Shown: positions 25,662 through 33,830 of the stretch, piece by piece
How the letters are laid out: each line of letters begins with the position of its first letter
How positions within the stretch are numbered: position 1 is the stretch's first letter
Assembly (NCBI RefSeq): GCF_000341225.1
Contig: NZ_ANAC01000004.1
Coordinates: 1 to 46,633, forward strand
Origin: Nocardiopsis alba DSM 43377
GTDB lineage: Bacteria; Actinomycetota; Actinomycetes; Streptosporangiales; Streptosporangiaceae
Length of the DNA: 46,633 nucleotides
Reading direction: 5' to 3'
Position numbers and translations under genes: made by a program
The notes under the pieces: model-generated
What the model was told of the DNA's origin: nothing
Seen by the model: only the letters and a program-made list of their open reading frames with translations
Database searches by the model: none

Positions 25662-26636
25662 ATGGCCACACCAGTGATTCCGCCCTCGCAGGGCTCCGTC
25701 TCGTCCACCGACTCCGGTACGTCCAGGGCGCGGGACCCCCGAGCGCAGGAACGGAGCGGTCCTCAGGTGCCCGGTAAACCCACTCTGTCCTGTGTCCTGC
25801 TGACCATGGGCACCCGCCCCGCCGAGCTGCGCAGGGCGATCACGAGCGTGTTCGAGCAGGAGGGCGCCGACGTCGAGGTCATCGTCGTCGGTAACGGCGC
25901 CGACCTTCCGGAGCTGCCGGAGAACGTCGTGACGGTGCGGCTGCCGGAGAACCTCGGCATCCCGGAGGGACGCAACCACGGGGTGCGGGCGGCCCACGGC
26001 GACGTGATCCTGTTCCTGGACGACGACGGCTGGTACCGCTCCATGGACCTGGCCCGGCACGTGCGCGACCGTTTCGCCGAGGAGCCGAGGCTGGGCGCCC
26101 TCTCGTTCCGGATCGCCGACCCCGACGGCGGCCCCGACCAGCGTCGACACGTCCCCCGCCTGCGCGTGGGCGACTCCCGCAGGTCGAGCGTGGTCACCAC
26201 GTTCCTGGGCGGGGCGTGCGCCATCCGTCGCACCGCCTTCGAGGAGGGCGGCGGCCTCCCTGGCGAGTTCTTCTACGCCCACGAGGAGACCGACCTGGCC
26301 TGGCGGATCATGGACGCCGGCTACACCATCGAGTACGACGCCGACGCCGTGATGTACCACCCCGCGGTGGCGCCGACCCGACACGAGAACTTCTACCGGC
26401 TCAACGCCCGCAACCGGGTGTGGCTGGCCCGCCGTAACCTGCCCTGGCCGCTGGCCTTCGCCTACCTGGGCACCTGGGTGGGGCTCACGGTCCTGCGCGA
26501 ACGCGACAAGGAGTCGTTGAAGGCCTGGTTCGGCGGCTTCCGCGAGGGCTGGCGCGAGGACGCCGGCCGTCGCACGCCGATCGGCTGGCGTACCGCCTGG
26601 CGGATGACCCGGGCCGGCCGGCCGCCGATCATCTGA
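25662..26636 (+). CDS. GT2 family glycosyltransferase
   Basis: Soluble GT-A enzyme of about 324 aa. After a disordered N-terminal stretch of some 40 residues, the fold begins TLSCVLLTMGTRPAEL, with NLGIPEGRNHG, the DxD site VILFLDDDGW, and the late acidic motif AHEETDLAWR. This resembles rhamnosyl- or mannosyltransferases of the WcaA/RfbF type. The start is uncertain: ATG 25662 is used here, ATG 25614 is equally possible and neither has a good ribosome site. It lies 157 bp after the phosphotransferase, behind a locally A+T-rich stretch (25570-25615) that may hold a promoter. Confidence 0.9.
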   Translation: MATPVIPPSQGSVSSTDSGTSRARDPRAQERSGPQVPGKPTLSCVLLTMGTRPAELRRAITSVFEQEGADVEVIVVGNGADLPELPENVVTVRLPENLGIPEGRNHGVRAAHGDVILFLDDDGWYRSMDLARHVRDRFAEEPRLGALSFRIADPDGGPDQRRHVPRLRVGDSRRSSVVTTFLGGACAIRRTAFEEGGGLPGEFFYAHEETDLAWRIMDAGYTIEYDADAVMYHPAVAPTRHENFYRLNARNRVWLARRNLPWPLAFAYLGTWVGLTVLRERDKESLKAWFGGFREGWREDAGRRTPIGWRTAWRMTRAGRPPII

Positions 26637-26667
26637 GCATCGCACCGTCTTCTCCGAGGAGGTCGTT

Positions 26668-26886
26668 CTGGGCGCCATCACCCTCGTCCTGCTGTTCGGG
26701 GCGCTGCTGTTCGTCGCCGTCGTCGTGGGGGTCGTGGTCATCGCCGTGACCTCGAACCGACGTCGTACGCGGGCGCGACACCATCCGGCCGGATACGGAC
26801 CACCACCGGGGTACGCTCCGCCGTACCCTCCGGGGCCGGGAGCCGGCGGCCACCACCCGGGGCAGCGGGGTCCCCTCGGGCCCTGA
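26668..26886 (+). CDS. Small single-helix membrane protein with CTG start
   Basis: A 72-aa reading frame starting with CTG at 26668, five bases after a perfect AGGAGG (26657-26662). It opens with one hydrophobic helix of about 27 residues (LGAITLVLLFGALLF then a valine-rich stretch), a positively charged stop-transfer cluster (NRRRTRARHH), and a tail rich in Gly, Pro and Tyr. No ATG, GTG or TTG lies at a usable position near the ribosome site. It begins 31 bases after the GT2 stop and ends just before a strong terminator, so it is probably the last gene of the cassette. Function unknown; possibly a membrane scaffold peptide. Confidence 0.6.
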   Translation: MGAITLVLLFGALLFVAVVVGVVVIAVTSNRRRTRARHHPAGYGPPPGYAPPYPPGPGAGGHHPGQRGPLGP

Positions 26887-26904
26887 CCGTTCATCCCACG
26901 CGTG

Positions 26905-26944
26905 ACGAAGGGGGCGGGCGCCGTACGGCGCCCGCCCCCTTCGT
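26905..26944. terminator. 40-bp perfect palindrome, bidirectional terminator
   Basis: Bases 26905-26944 form an uninterrupted perfect palindrome with 20-base arms, almost entirely G and C in the middle and ending in CTTCGT. It lies 18 bases after the small membrane protein stop and 17 bases before the 3' end of the convergent nitroreductase gene. Confidence 0.9.
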
Positions 26945-26961
26945 GTGCTCTCCCGAGGGGA

Positions 26962-27567
26962 TCAGATCTCGGTGACGACCTCGTCGTAGTCGAGGCGGGG
27001 GAGACGGTCGAACCAGGCGTCGGGGCCGGGCTTGCCGATGTTCATGACGACGAGCGGACGCTGCTTGGAGTCCTCGCCGAAGAGCTCCTTGCGCAGGCCC
27101 TCGGCGTCGAAGCCGGTCATCGGGCCGGCGGCCAGACCGGCGGCGCGCACGCCCACGATCAGGTAGGCGACCTGGAGGAGGGCGTTCTGGAGGGCCATGG
27201 ACTCGCGGGCCTCGACCGGCATGCCGGCGAAGTTGTCGCGGGCGTCCGGGGCGACCGGGAAGGTCTTGGGGAAGTGCTCGTGGAAGTCGCTGTCGGCGGA
27301 CAGGACCAGGGCCAGGGGAGCGGTGGAGGTCTTGGGGGCGTTGTTGCCCTGCATGTGGCGGACCAGACGCTCACGGGCCTCGGGGGAACGCACGACGGTG
27401 ACGCGCAGCGGCTGGTTGTTCATGGCCGTGGGGCCGAACTTGACGAGGTCGTAGATCGCGCGGAGCTGCTCGTCGGTCACCGGCTCGTCCGTGAAGGAGT
27501 TGGCGGTGCGGGCGCTGCGGAACAGAAGGTCCTGGGCGTTCTTGTCGAGGGCCAGGGTGTCGGTCAT
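26962..27567 (-). CDS. Nitroreductase-family FMN oxidoreductase (RutE/HadB-like)
   Basis: A 201-aa flavoprotein close in plan to malonic semialdehyde reductase RutE and HadB. It has the RutE-type N-terminus (LLFRSARTANSF then VTDEQLRAIYDLVKFGPTAMN), the FMN-binding NNQPLRVTVV strand, and the late GPMTGFDAEGLRKE segment. It reduces aldehydes or nitro compounds with NAD(P)H. It is flanked by terminators and stands alone inside the polymer locus; a link to polymer synthesis is not evident. Confidence 0.9.
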   Translation of the reverse strand: MTDTLALDKNAQDLLFRSARTANSFTDEPVTDEQLRAIYDLVKFGPTAMNNQPLRVTVVRSPEARERLVRHMQGNNAPKTSTAPLALVLSADSDFHEHFPKTFPVAPDARDNFAGMPVEARESMALQNALLQVAYLIVGVRAAGLAAGPMTGFDAEGLRKELFGEDSKQRPLVVMNIGKPGPDAWFDRLPRLDYDEVVTEI

Positions 27568-27676
27568 GATCGAAAACCTCGTTGTGCTCTTGAACGTGGG
27601 AAGTCTCGCCCGAGGGCGACGAGCAGCACAACCTAGTTTGCTAGGAAGATATTTCTATAACCGACCATATGTGACG

Positions 27677-28876
27677 TCATTCACTAAGGGCGGTGCGCGG
27701 ATGCCGCCGGCGCTGACGGGGTACGCGCCCCGGCACGATGGTCGGAGTGGTGGGCTCGGGGCGCTCATCGGAGACCTTGGGCCCCCCGGCCTCGGCCACC
27801 CACTCCTCCAACTGCTTCACGAACAGTCGGGCCTGGACCGGCCAGTGGAAGGACCTCTGCGCGATCCGGTGGCCGGTGCGCGCGTACTCGCGGCGGACCT
27901 GTTCGTCCCGCCGTAGCTCCAGCACCGCCTCCGCCGCGGCCTCCGGGTCGCCGAAGGGCACCACGATTCCGGAACGACCCTCGGGACGACGGGTCACCAG
28001 GGCCTCGGCCATCGGGTTCGGCGTGGTCACCACCGGAAGCCCGTGCGCCATGTACTCCACGACCTTGGTCGGCAGGGAGTGCCGGTAGTTGTCGGTGTCG
28101 TGGAGCAGGCTGATCCCGGCCAGGGCGCCCGCCGTCATCCGCAGCGCGTGGTCGTTGGGCACGAACCCGTACCAGTGCAGGGCGTTCTCCTGGTGGGCCT
28201 CGCGCAGAAGCGGTCGGATCGACCCGTCGGCGTTGCCGATGATCTCCAGGCGCACGCCGTGCTCGCGCAGCCGACGCCCCATCTCCACCATTTCGAGGGC
28301 GCCGCGGGCCTTGGACACATGGCCCAGGTAGACGACGCGCTCGTCGCCGGGAGGGCGCAACGGGACGTCGGGGACCTCGGTGGTGTTGGGGACCACCGGG
28401 TGGTTCCCGCGGAAACGGGGACGGTAGCCCTCCTCGGCCAGGAGCAGACGCATCCGACGCTCGGCCCTGCGCTCGAAGCCCCGGACGACCCGACCGAGCG
28501 GGCGACGCAGCGGTTCGGGGATCCAGGGCTTGGTGAGCAGGGCGGCCGGGGTGTCCTCGTGCACGTCCCAGACGGTCACGGGTCGCTTGGAGGGGAGCGC
28601 GAGCAGGAGCTCGGGGTCGTGGAAGAGCAGCAGGTCGGCCTGGGGCGCCAGCGCCGCGAGGGCGGACCTGGCGGCGCGCAATGAGGAGAGTCGGTCGCGG
28701 CCCTGGGCGCGCGGTACGTCGACGGAGCGGACCCGGTCCCAGGGGGTCACCCCGCACTCCCGGAACGGGGCGACGTAGGTGACGGTGTGTCCTGCGTCCA
28801 CCAGGGCACGGATCTGGCGGTGCAGGATCCTGGCGTCCTCCGGGTGGTGCACGATCGTGGCCACAAGCGCGTGCAT
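27677..28876 (-). CDS. GT4 family glycosyltransferase
   Basis: A 399-aa retaining GT-B enzyme. The N-terminal domain begins MHALVATIVHHPEDAR with the acceptor-side loop VWDVHEDTPAALLTKPW; the C-terminal nucleotide-sugar domain has RVVYLGHVSKARG, WYGFVPNDH, the short conserved run SLPTKVVEYMAHGLPVV, and a C-terminal Arg/Pro tail. I choose ATG 28876, with AGGTGA upstream, instead of a GTG three codons earlier. It is the last gene of the leftward run that contains WecC and another GT4, but a terminator precedes it, and two PhoP-box-like heptamers lie 140-168 bases upstream. Confidence 0.92.
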   Translation of the reverse strand: MHALVATIVHHPEDARILHRQIRALVDAGHTVTYVAPFRECGVTPWDRVRSVDVPRAQGRDRLSSLRAARSALAALAPQADLLLFHDPELLLALPSKRPVTVWDVHEDTPAALLTKPWIPEPLRRPLGRVVRGFERRAERRMRLLLAEEGYRPRFRGNHPVVPNTTEVPDVPLRPPGDERVVYLGHVSKARGALEMVEMGRRLREHGVRLEIIGNADGSIRPLLREAHQENALHWYGFVPNDHALRMTAGALAGISLLHDTDNYRHSLPTKVVEYMAHGLPVVTTPNPMAEALVTRRPEGRSGIVVPFGDPEAAAEAVLELRRDEQVRREYARTGHRIAQRSFHWPVQARLFVKQLEEWVAEAGGPKVSDERPEPTTPTIVPGRVPRQRRRHPRTALSE

Positions 28877-29015
28877 GAAGATCACCTACGTGTGTCACCG
28901 ATTTGTACCGACTACAGCGATGATCTGCCGTTTAGCGGCGATATTCGCTGTACGACACGGTATTCACCTGGGGAAACGCACGGAGGACACCCGGATGGAC
29001 TCCGGGGGTGGTTCC

Positions 29016-29044
29016 GGTGAACCTTCGGTCGGCGGGTGGTGAAC
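29016..29044 (-). promoter_or_regulatory. Two GTTCACC heptamers 22 bp apart (PhoP-box-like)
   Basis: On the minus strand GTTCACC occurs at 29044-29038 and again at 29022-29016, exactly 22 bp apart, which is two 11-bp units. Streptomyces PhoP sites are built from 11-bp direct repeats whose best-conserved part is GTTCACC. The sites lie upstream of the GT4 gene starting at 28876. Function is inferred from spacing and motif only. Confidence 0.45.
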
Positions 29045-29051
29045 ACACGAA

Positions 29052-29092
29052 GGCACGCCGTCGAACGCCATGGGCGTTCAGAGCGGCGTGCC
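29052..29092 (-). terminator. Two-part hairpin terminator after wecC
   Basis: Outer arms 29052-29060 and 29084-29092 (9 bp, perfect) and inner arms 29063-29069 and 29073-29079 (7 bp, perfect) form one long stem with small internal loops, 18 bases past the wecC stop. Confidence 0.8.
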
Positions 29093-29110
29093 CTGGTGAA
29101 CGGCTCTGTT

Positions 29111-30526
29111 CTACAACACCTGAAGACCTTCGCGCTGGATTCGCCGGCGCTCCTGTGTCGGCACCCCGGCGGCGATCGCGGTCTCCTCCGGCTCGGAGCG
29201 GCGCAGGACGCCCCGGGTGTCCAGGAGCAGTCGCGCGTACTCGCTCAGCAGCTTGGGCCGGTAGTCGCTGTGGTCCGTGAGCAGGATGGTCAGGTCGGCC
29301 TCGGCCAGGGCCTGCTCCAGGTCGGTGGAGCGGGGCACGTCGACGCCGTCCACCTGCCAGGACTCCACGTGCGGGTCGTGGTAGGTGAGCGTGGCGCCCT
29401 TGGCGGCCAGCTTGCGGGCGACCGGACGCGCGGGCGACTCACGCTGGTCGGCGATGTCGGCCTTGTAGGTCACGCCCAGCAGCAGGACCTTGGAGCGCGA
29501 CAGGGCGAGCCCGGACTCGTTGAGCAGTTCCTGGGCCCGCTGCATGACGTAGGACGGCATCCGCCCGTTGATCTCCTGGGCCAGCTCGACGAACCGGAAC
29601 GGGTAGCCGAGGGTCTTGACCTTGTAGGAGAGGTAGTTCGGGTCGATCGGGATGCAGTGACCGCCCACGCCCGGACCCGGGTAGAAGGCCTGGAAGCCGA
29701 ACGGCTTGGTGGCCGCCGCGGCGATGGAGTCCCACAGGTCCACGCCCAGCTCCTGGCAGAAGATGGCCATCTCGTTGACCAGGGCGATGTTGACGTGCCG
29801 GTAGGTGTTCTCCAGGAGCTTGGCCATCTCGGCCTCGCGGGTGCCCCGCGCGCGGACGACCGTCTCCACGAACCGCCCGTAGAAGGAGGCCGCGGCCTCT
29901 CCGCACGCCTCGGTGAGGCCCCCGACGACCTTGGGCGTGTTGGCGACGCCGAAGGTCGGGTTGCCCGGGTCGATGCGCTCGGGCGAGAAGGCCAGGTGGA
30001 AGTCGGACCCGGCGACCAGGCCCGATTCCTCCAGCAGCGGGCGGACGACCTCGTCGGTGGTGCCCGGGTAGGTGGTGGACTCCAGGATCACCAGGGTGCC
30101 CGGGGTCAGGTGGGCGGCGATGGCCTTGGCGGCCGAGGTGACCGCGCCCAGGTCCGGGCCGCCCTCCGCCGACAGCGGGGTGGGCACACAGATGACGATG
30201 GTGCGCGCCGTGGCCAGGCACGCCGGATCCGTGGTCGCGCTGAACCCCTGGTCCAGCATCATGGCCACGTCGTCCGAGGACAGGTCGTCGACGTGCGAGA
30301 TCGCCTGGTTGAGCCCGTCGACCACACGGTCGCTGACGTCGAAGCCGGTCACTCTCAGCCCCGAGGACACGGCCTCGGCGGCCAAGGGTAGACCGACGTA
30401 ACCGAGCCCGAGGACGACGAGATCGGTCGCCGAGCCGTTGTTCTGCTCGGGGACAGTGGCTGGGTTGTTGGCTGCGGCATCCACTTCGTGGTCACACTCG
30501 CATTCATTTCGTGAACGGGCGCACAT
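29111..30526 (-). CDS. wecC: UDP-N-acetyl-D-mannosamine dehydrogenase
   Basis: Oxidises UDP-ManNAc to UDP-ManNAcA with two NAD+; the partner WecB is encoded nearby at 32544. The NAD site is VLGLGYVGLPLA, the catalytic Cys lies in GVGGHCIPIDPNYL, and the C-terminal domain has LLGVTYKADIADQRESP. The start is uncertain: ATG 30526 is used; GTG 30583 (2 bases after the previous stop) and GTG 30484 are alternatives, and the first 50 or so residues have no family resemblance and unusual Cys/Asn content. The 5' end falls in a low-G+C patch. WecC and GlcNAc/ManNAc-type dehydrogenases are similar, so the sugar rests partly on WecB. Confidence 0.9.
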   Translation of the reverse strand: MCARSRNECECDHEVDAAANNPATVPEQNNGSATDLVVLGLGYVGLPLAAEAVSSGLRVTGFDVSDRVVDGLNQAISHVDDLSSDDVAMMLDQGFSATTDPACLATARTIVICVPTPLSAEGGPDLGAVTSAAKAIAAHLTPGTLVILESTTYPGTTDEVVRPLLEESGLVAGSDFHLAFSPERIDPGNPTFGVANTPKVVGGLTEACGEAAASFYGRFVETVVRARGTREAEMAKLLENTYRHVNIALVNEMAIFCQELGVDLWDSIAAAATKPFGFQAFYPGPGVGGHCIPIDPNYLSYKVKTLGYPFRFVELAQEINGRMPSYVMQRAQELLNESGLALSRSKVLLLGVTYKADIADQRESPARPVARKLAAKGATLTYHDPHVESWQVDGVDVPRSTDLEQALAEADLTILLTDHSDYRPKLLSEYARLLLDTRGVLRRSEPEETAIAAGVPTQERRRIQREGLQVL

Positions 30527-30585
30527 ATTCGAGGACTGCCATTCGGAGTGATGGACGTCCGAGTGTAGGCAGCTGTTGTCCACGG

Positions 30586-32355
30586 TTACGGGATCTGGCC
30601 TGGTCCGGACATTTTTCGAATGAGAACCCGATACGCCTGGTTGTAGCGGTATGCGGCTTCAGTCCATGTGCGCTTCGCGCCTACACGGTCCTGACCTGCT
30701 CGTCCATAGGACGTCCGCTTTTGCCGACTGTAGGCGAGTTTTGTGATGACATCAGCTAGACGTGCCGATTCGCCCGCCGGAATTAACTCTCCTGTCACCC
30801 CTGGTTCCACGATCTCTCTAAGAGCAGGAAGATCACTGGCAACAACGGGAAGTCCTCCCGCCATGGCCTCCACGGGTTTCAAAGGCGTCACCAGACGGCA
30901 GACCCGTTCATCTCGGCGAGGGACGACGAACACGTCGAGCGCCGCGTGATGGTGACGGACCCGATCGGCCGGGACCCGCCCGGTGAAGTGCGCGGCGCCC
31001 TCCAGGCCGAGCCGGTCGGCCAGGGAGCGCAGGGCCGGCAGTTCGGGCCCGTCGCCGACGATCAGGGCGTGCGCCGACCCGCCCTGTTCGCGCAGGAGCG
31101 CCACCGCCTCCAAGAGCACGTCCAGCCCCTCGTACCCGAAGCAGCTCGTGGTGGTCCCCACCACGAACTCCTCGGCCCCGATGCCCAGGCCCTCGCGGAC
31201 CTCGGAACCCGAGGGCAACGGGTCCAGGAAGGAGGCGTCGACGGCGTTGGGCACGACCAGCAGTCGCTCCGAGGGGACCCCGCGGTCCTCGATGTCGGCG
31301 CGCATGGCCTCGCCCAGGGTGACCACCAGATCGGCGGCGAGCATGCACTCGGTCTCACTGGCGCGTTCGGCCTTGTAGAAGGCGTCGTCCACGCTCCGGG
31401 AGGGATCCCTGGACAGCCACGACTCCTCCAGGAAGCCCCGCACCTCGTAGACCACGGGCAGGTCGTACCGGCGTCCCAGCTCCAGGGCCAGGCGCGCGTT
31501 GTGGTGGTTGCTCGCCGCGTGCAGGACGTCCGGGCGCACCTCCTCCACCAGCCGTGAGGCCAACCGCAGCCCGACCCGCAGCTCCTCGGCGGGATCGGCC
31601 GGAGCGGTCCAGGACAGCAGACGGTGGTAGGTCACACCGTCGATCTCCACCCGGGTCCGCGGATCCGGAACGCCCTTGGTGAGCGGGTAGCCGACACGGG
31701 TGACCACGTGCACGTCCATGCCCGCCTCACGCTGGGCCACCGCGATCTTGTGCGTGCGCTGGGTGTACCCGGCGTTGGTGTGCGGCAGGGCGTTGGTGAC
31801 CAGGTGCAGGACCCGGGGGGCGTCCTCCGCGAGGGCCGGTCGCCGAGCGTTCACCGTGTCGTCAGGCCGCGTTGGCGCATCGCGGGTTAACGTGATCCCG
31901 TGACGGTCAGGCGAAACGGACATGGACGCGGGGACGGCACGTCCCGTGGCCAGGGCCGTCCGATGCTCGGCCGTACTCCGATGCGGACCCGGTGGGATGC
32001 GTTCCACGAGTTCACGGGCGGTCTCGGAATCGCCGGCGGCCAAGGCCGCGGTGACCAGGCGCCCCAGTCCTCGGGGAGAACGGCGGGACGCCGCGGCCAG
32101 CAGCGCCTCGCGGGCCTCCTCGCGTCGACCCTGGTCCCACAGGGAGTAGGCGCGTGGCAGGGCACCCGAGCGGGCGGCCACGGCGCGCACCGGACCACGC
32201 AGCGGACCCGGCATCAACCGGGCGGCCAACAGCGGCAGCCGGGCGGGGTCGGACCGCATGTGGTTCCAGGCCAGCGACGCGGTGAAGGTCACCGCCCGGG
32301 GCCACAGGGTGCGCGGACGAGACGGTCGGGGTTCGGGAGTCTGGGTGTCTTGCAC
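30586..32355 (-). CDS. GT4 family glycosyltransferase with helical N-terminal extension
   Basis: A 589-aa protein. About residues 1-185 form an extension of short helices that resembles TPR-type repeats (SLWDQGRREEAREALL, AALAAGDSETARELVERI). The GT-B enzyme follows: VLHLVTNALPHTNAGYTQR, HAASNHHNARLAL, then in the second domain VVGTTTSCFGYEG, FTGRVPADRVRHHHAALD and KPVEAMAGGLPVVASD. The last 100 codons lie in a low-G+C patch (about 57% against more than 70% around it) with different codon choice and a TAA stop, which suggests recombination. Start GTG 32355. First gene of the leftward operon, divergent from wecB. Confidence 0.92.
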   Translation of the reverse strand: MQDTQTPEPRPSRPRTLWPRAVTFTASLAWNHMRSDPARLPLLAARLMPGPLRGPVRAVAARSGALPRAYSLWDQGRREEAREALLAAASRRSPRGLGRLVTAALAAGDSETARELVERIPPGPHRSTAEHRTALATGRAVPASMSVSPDRHGITLTRDAPTRPDDTVNARRPALAEDAPRVLHLVTNALPHTNAGYTQRTHKIAVAQREAGMDVHVVTRVGYPLTKGVPDPRTRVEIDGVTYHRLLSWTAPADPAEELRVGLRLASRLVEEVRPDVLHAASNHHNARLALELGRRYDLPVVYEVRGFLEESWLSRDPSRSVDDAFYKAERASETECMLAADLVVTLGEAMRADIEDRGVPSERLLVVPNAVDASFLDPLPSGSEVREGLGIGAEEFVVGTTTSCFGYEGLDVLLEAVALLREQGGSAHALIVGDGPELPALRSLADRLGLEGAAHFTGRVPADRVRHHHAALDVFVVPRRDERVCRLVTPLKPVEAMAGGLPVVASDLPALREIVEPGVTGELIPAGESARLADVITKLAYSRQKRTSYGRAGQDRVGAKRTWTEAAYRYNQAYRVLIRKMSGPGQIP

Positions 32356-32543
32356 GGTCAGTCACACAACCACGTGGACGTGACCAGGTGGTGACACCAC
32401 GGCGACATGGGCGGGACAGATGGGGCAAAGAAGCCCGCCACTCGAACGGATCGTCCCGTATGTTCCCGATGTCCACCTCGGAGTCGCCCCCTCCGAGTCA
32501 CCGACACCACAGCCAACGTGAACACCAGCAGAAGGAAACAACC

Positions 32544-33653
32544 GTGGCAACGAGTGCCCCCCCAGGCAGTGAGGACACCGCGATCGCGCACGTGGTCGGC
32601 GCCCGTCCCAACTTCGTCAAGGCCGCCCCGGTCGTCTCCGCCCTGCGCGGTCGAGGCGCGCACCAGCGGGTCGTGCACACCGGACAGCACTACGACGACC
32701 GCATGTCCGCCGTCTTCTTCCGGGACCTGGGCCTGCCCACCCCCGACGTCGATCTCGGCGTCGGATCGGGCTCGCACGCCTCCCAGACCGCCGCGCTCAT
32801 GGTCGGTCTGGAACGCGAGTTCGTCGAGAACCCGCCCGGAGCCGTGGTGGTCTACGGCGACGTCAACTCGACCGTAGCCGCGGCCCTGGTCGCCGCCAAG
32901 CTCGGCATCCCGGTCGCGCACGTCGAGGCGGGGCTGCGCTCCTTCGACGACACCATGCCGGAGGAGATCAACCGCAAGGTCACCGACCGGCTCAGCGACC
33001 TGTGCTTCGCGACCAGCCCGGAGGCCGTCGGCCACCTCGCCGGCGAGGGCATCGACCCGAGCCGCGTGCACCTCGTCGGCAACCCGATGATCGACACCCT
33101 TCTGGGCAACCTCGACCGCTTCGACGCCGACGCGCTGCGCGCACGACTCGATCTGCCCGAACGCTACGTGGCGGCCACCCTGCACCGGCCGGCCAACGTC
33201 GACGACCCCGACAGCGTCGCCCGCCTGACCGGACGCCTGCACGAGATCGCCGACATCGTCGACGTCGTCATGCCCGTGCACCCGCGCGGCAAGGCCTCCT
33301 TCGACCGGGCCGGTCTCGGCGACCACCCGCGCGTACGCCTCCTCGAACCGCTCGGCTACCTCGACTTCGTCGCCCTCACCCGGGGCGCCGAGGCCGTGGT
33401 CACCGACTCCGGCGGCGTCCAGGAGGAGACCACGATCCTCGGCGTCCCCTGCCTGACCCTGCGCCCCAACACCGAACGACCGATCACCATCACCCATGGC
33501 ACCAACCGGCTCGTCACCGAGGCCGACCTGCTCGCCACGCTCGACAAGGTCCTCGACGGCCACGTCGGCGAACGCCTCGGAGACACCCCGCCGCTGTGGG
33601 ACGGACGGTCCGGTGAGCGCATCGCCTCGGTCCTCACACAGTGGTCCAGGTGA
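32544..33653 (+). CDS. wecB: UDP-N-acetylglucosamine 2-epimerase (non-hydrolysing)
   Basis: Makes UDP-ManNAc from UDP-GlcNAc; 369 aa. Family motifs: VVGARPNFVKAAPV, HTGQHYDDRMS, VYGDVNSTVAAALVAAKLG, HVEAGLRSFD with MPEEINR, TLHRPANVDD, and TDSGGVQEET. I choose GTG 32544 with GAAGGA upstream; the frame is open earlier but without family resemblance. Together with wecC it provides UDP-ManNAcA for acidic, phosphate-free wall or capsule glycan. It is divergent from a GT4 gene and leads a rightward operon with two unusual glycosyltransferase-type proteins. Confidence 0.96.
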   Translation: MATSAPPGSEDTAIAHVVGARPNFVKAAPVVSALRGRGAHQRVVHTGQHYDDRMSAVFFRDLGLPTPDVDLGVGSGSHASQTAALMVGLEREFVENPPGAVVVYGDVNSTVAAALVAAKLGIPVAHVEAGLRSFDDTMPEEINRKVTDRLSDLCFATSPEAVGHLAGEGIDPSRVHLVGNPMIDTLLGNLDRFDADALRARLDLPERYVAATLHRPANVDDPDSVARLTGRLHEIADIVDVVMPVHPRGKASFDRAGLGDHPRVRLLEPLGYLDFVALTRGAEAVVTDSGGVQEETTILGVPCLTLRPNTERPITITHGTNRLVTEADLLATLDKVLDGHVGERLGDTPPLWDGRSGERIASVLTQWSR

Positions 33654-33830
33654 GAGAAGCCATGCAGCCCTCCCACGCGCACCCCGGGGGTCCCGAACGG
33701 TCCGCCGTCCGGTCGACCCCGGGCCTTCGCACCCGTCCCGGCACACGTCGGACGGCGTTCCCGCCGAACCAGGGTGCCGCGCACCCGAGGGGCGACAGGG
33801 CCGTCCGACCCGAGCACAAGGTGGCAGACC

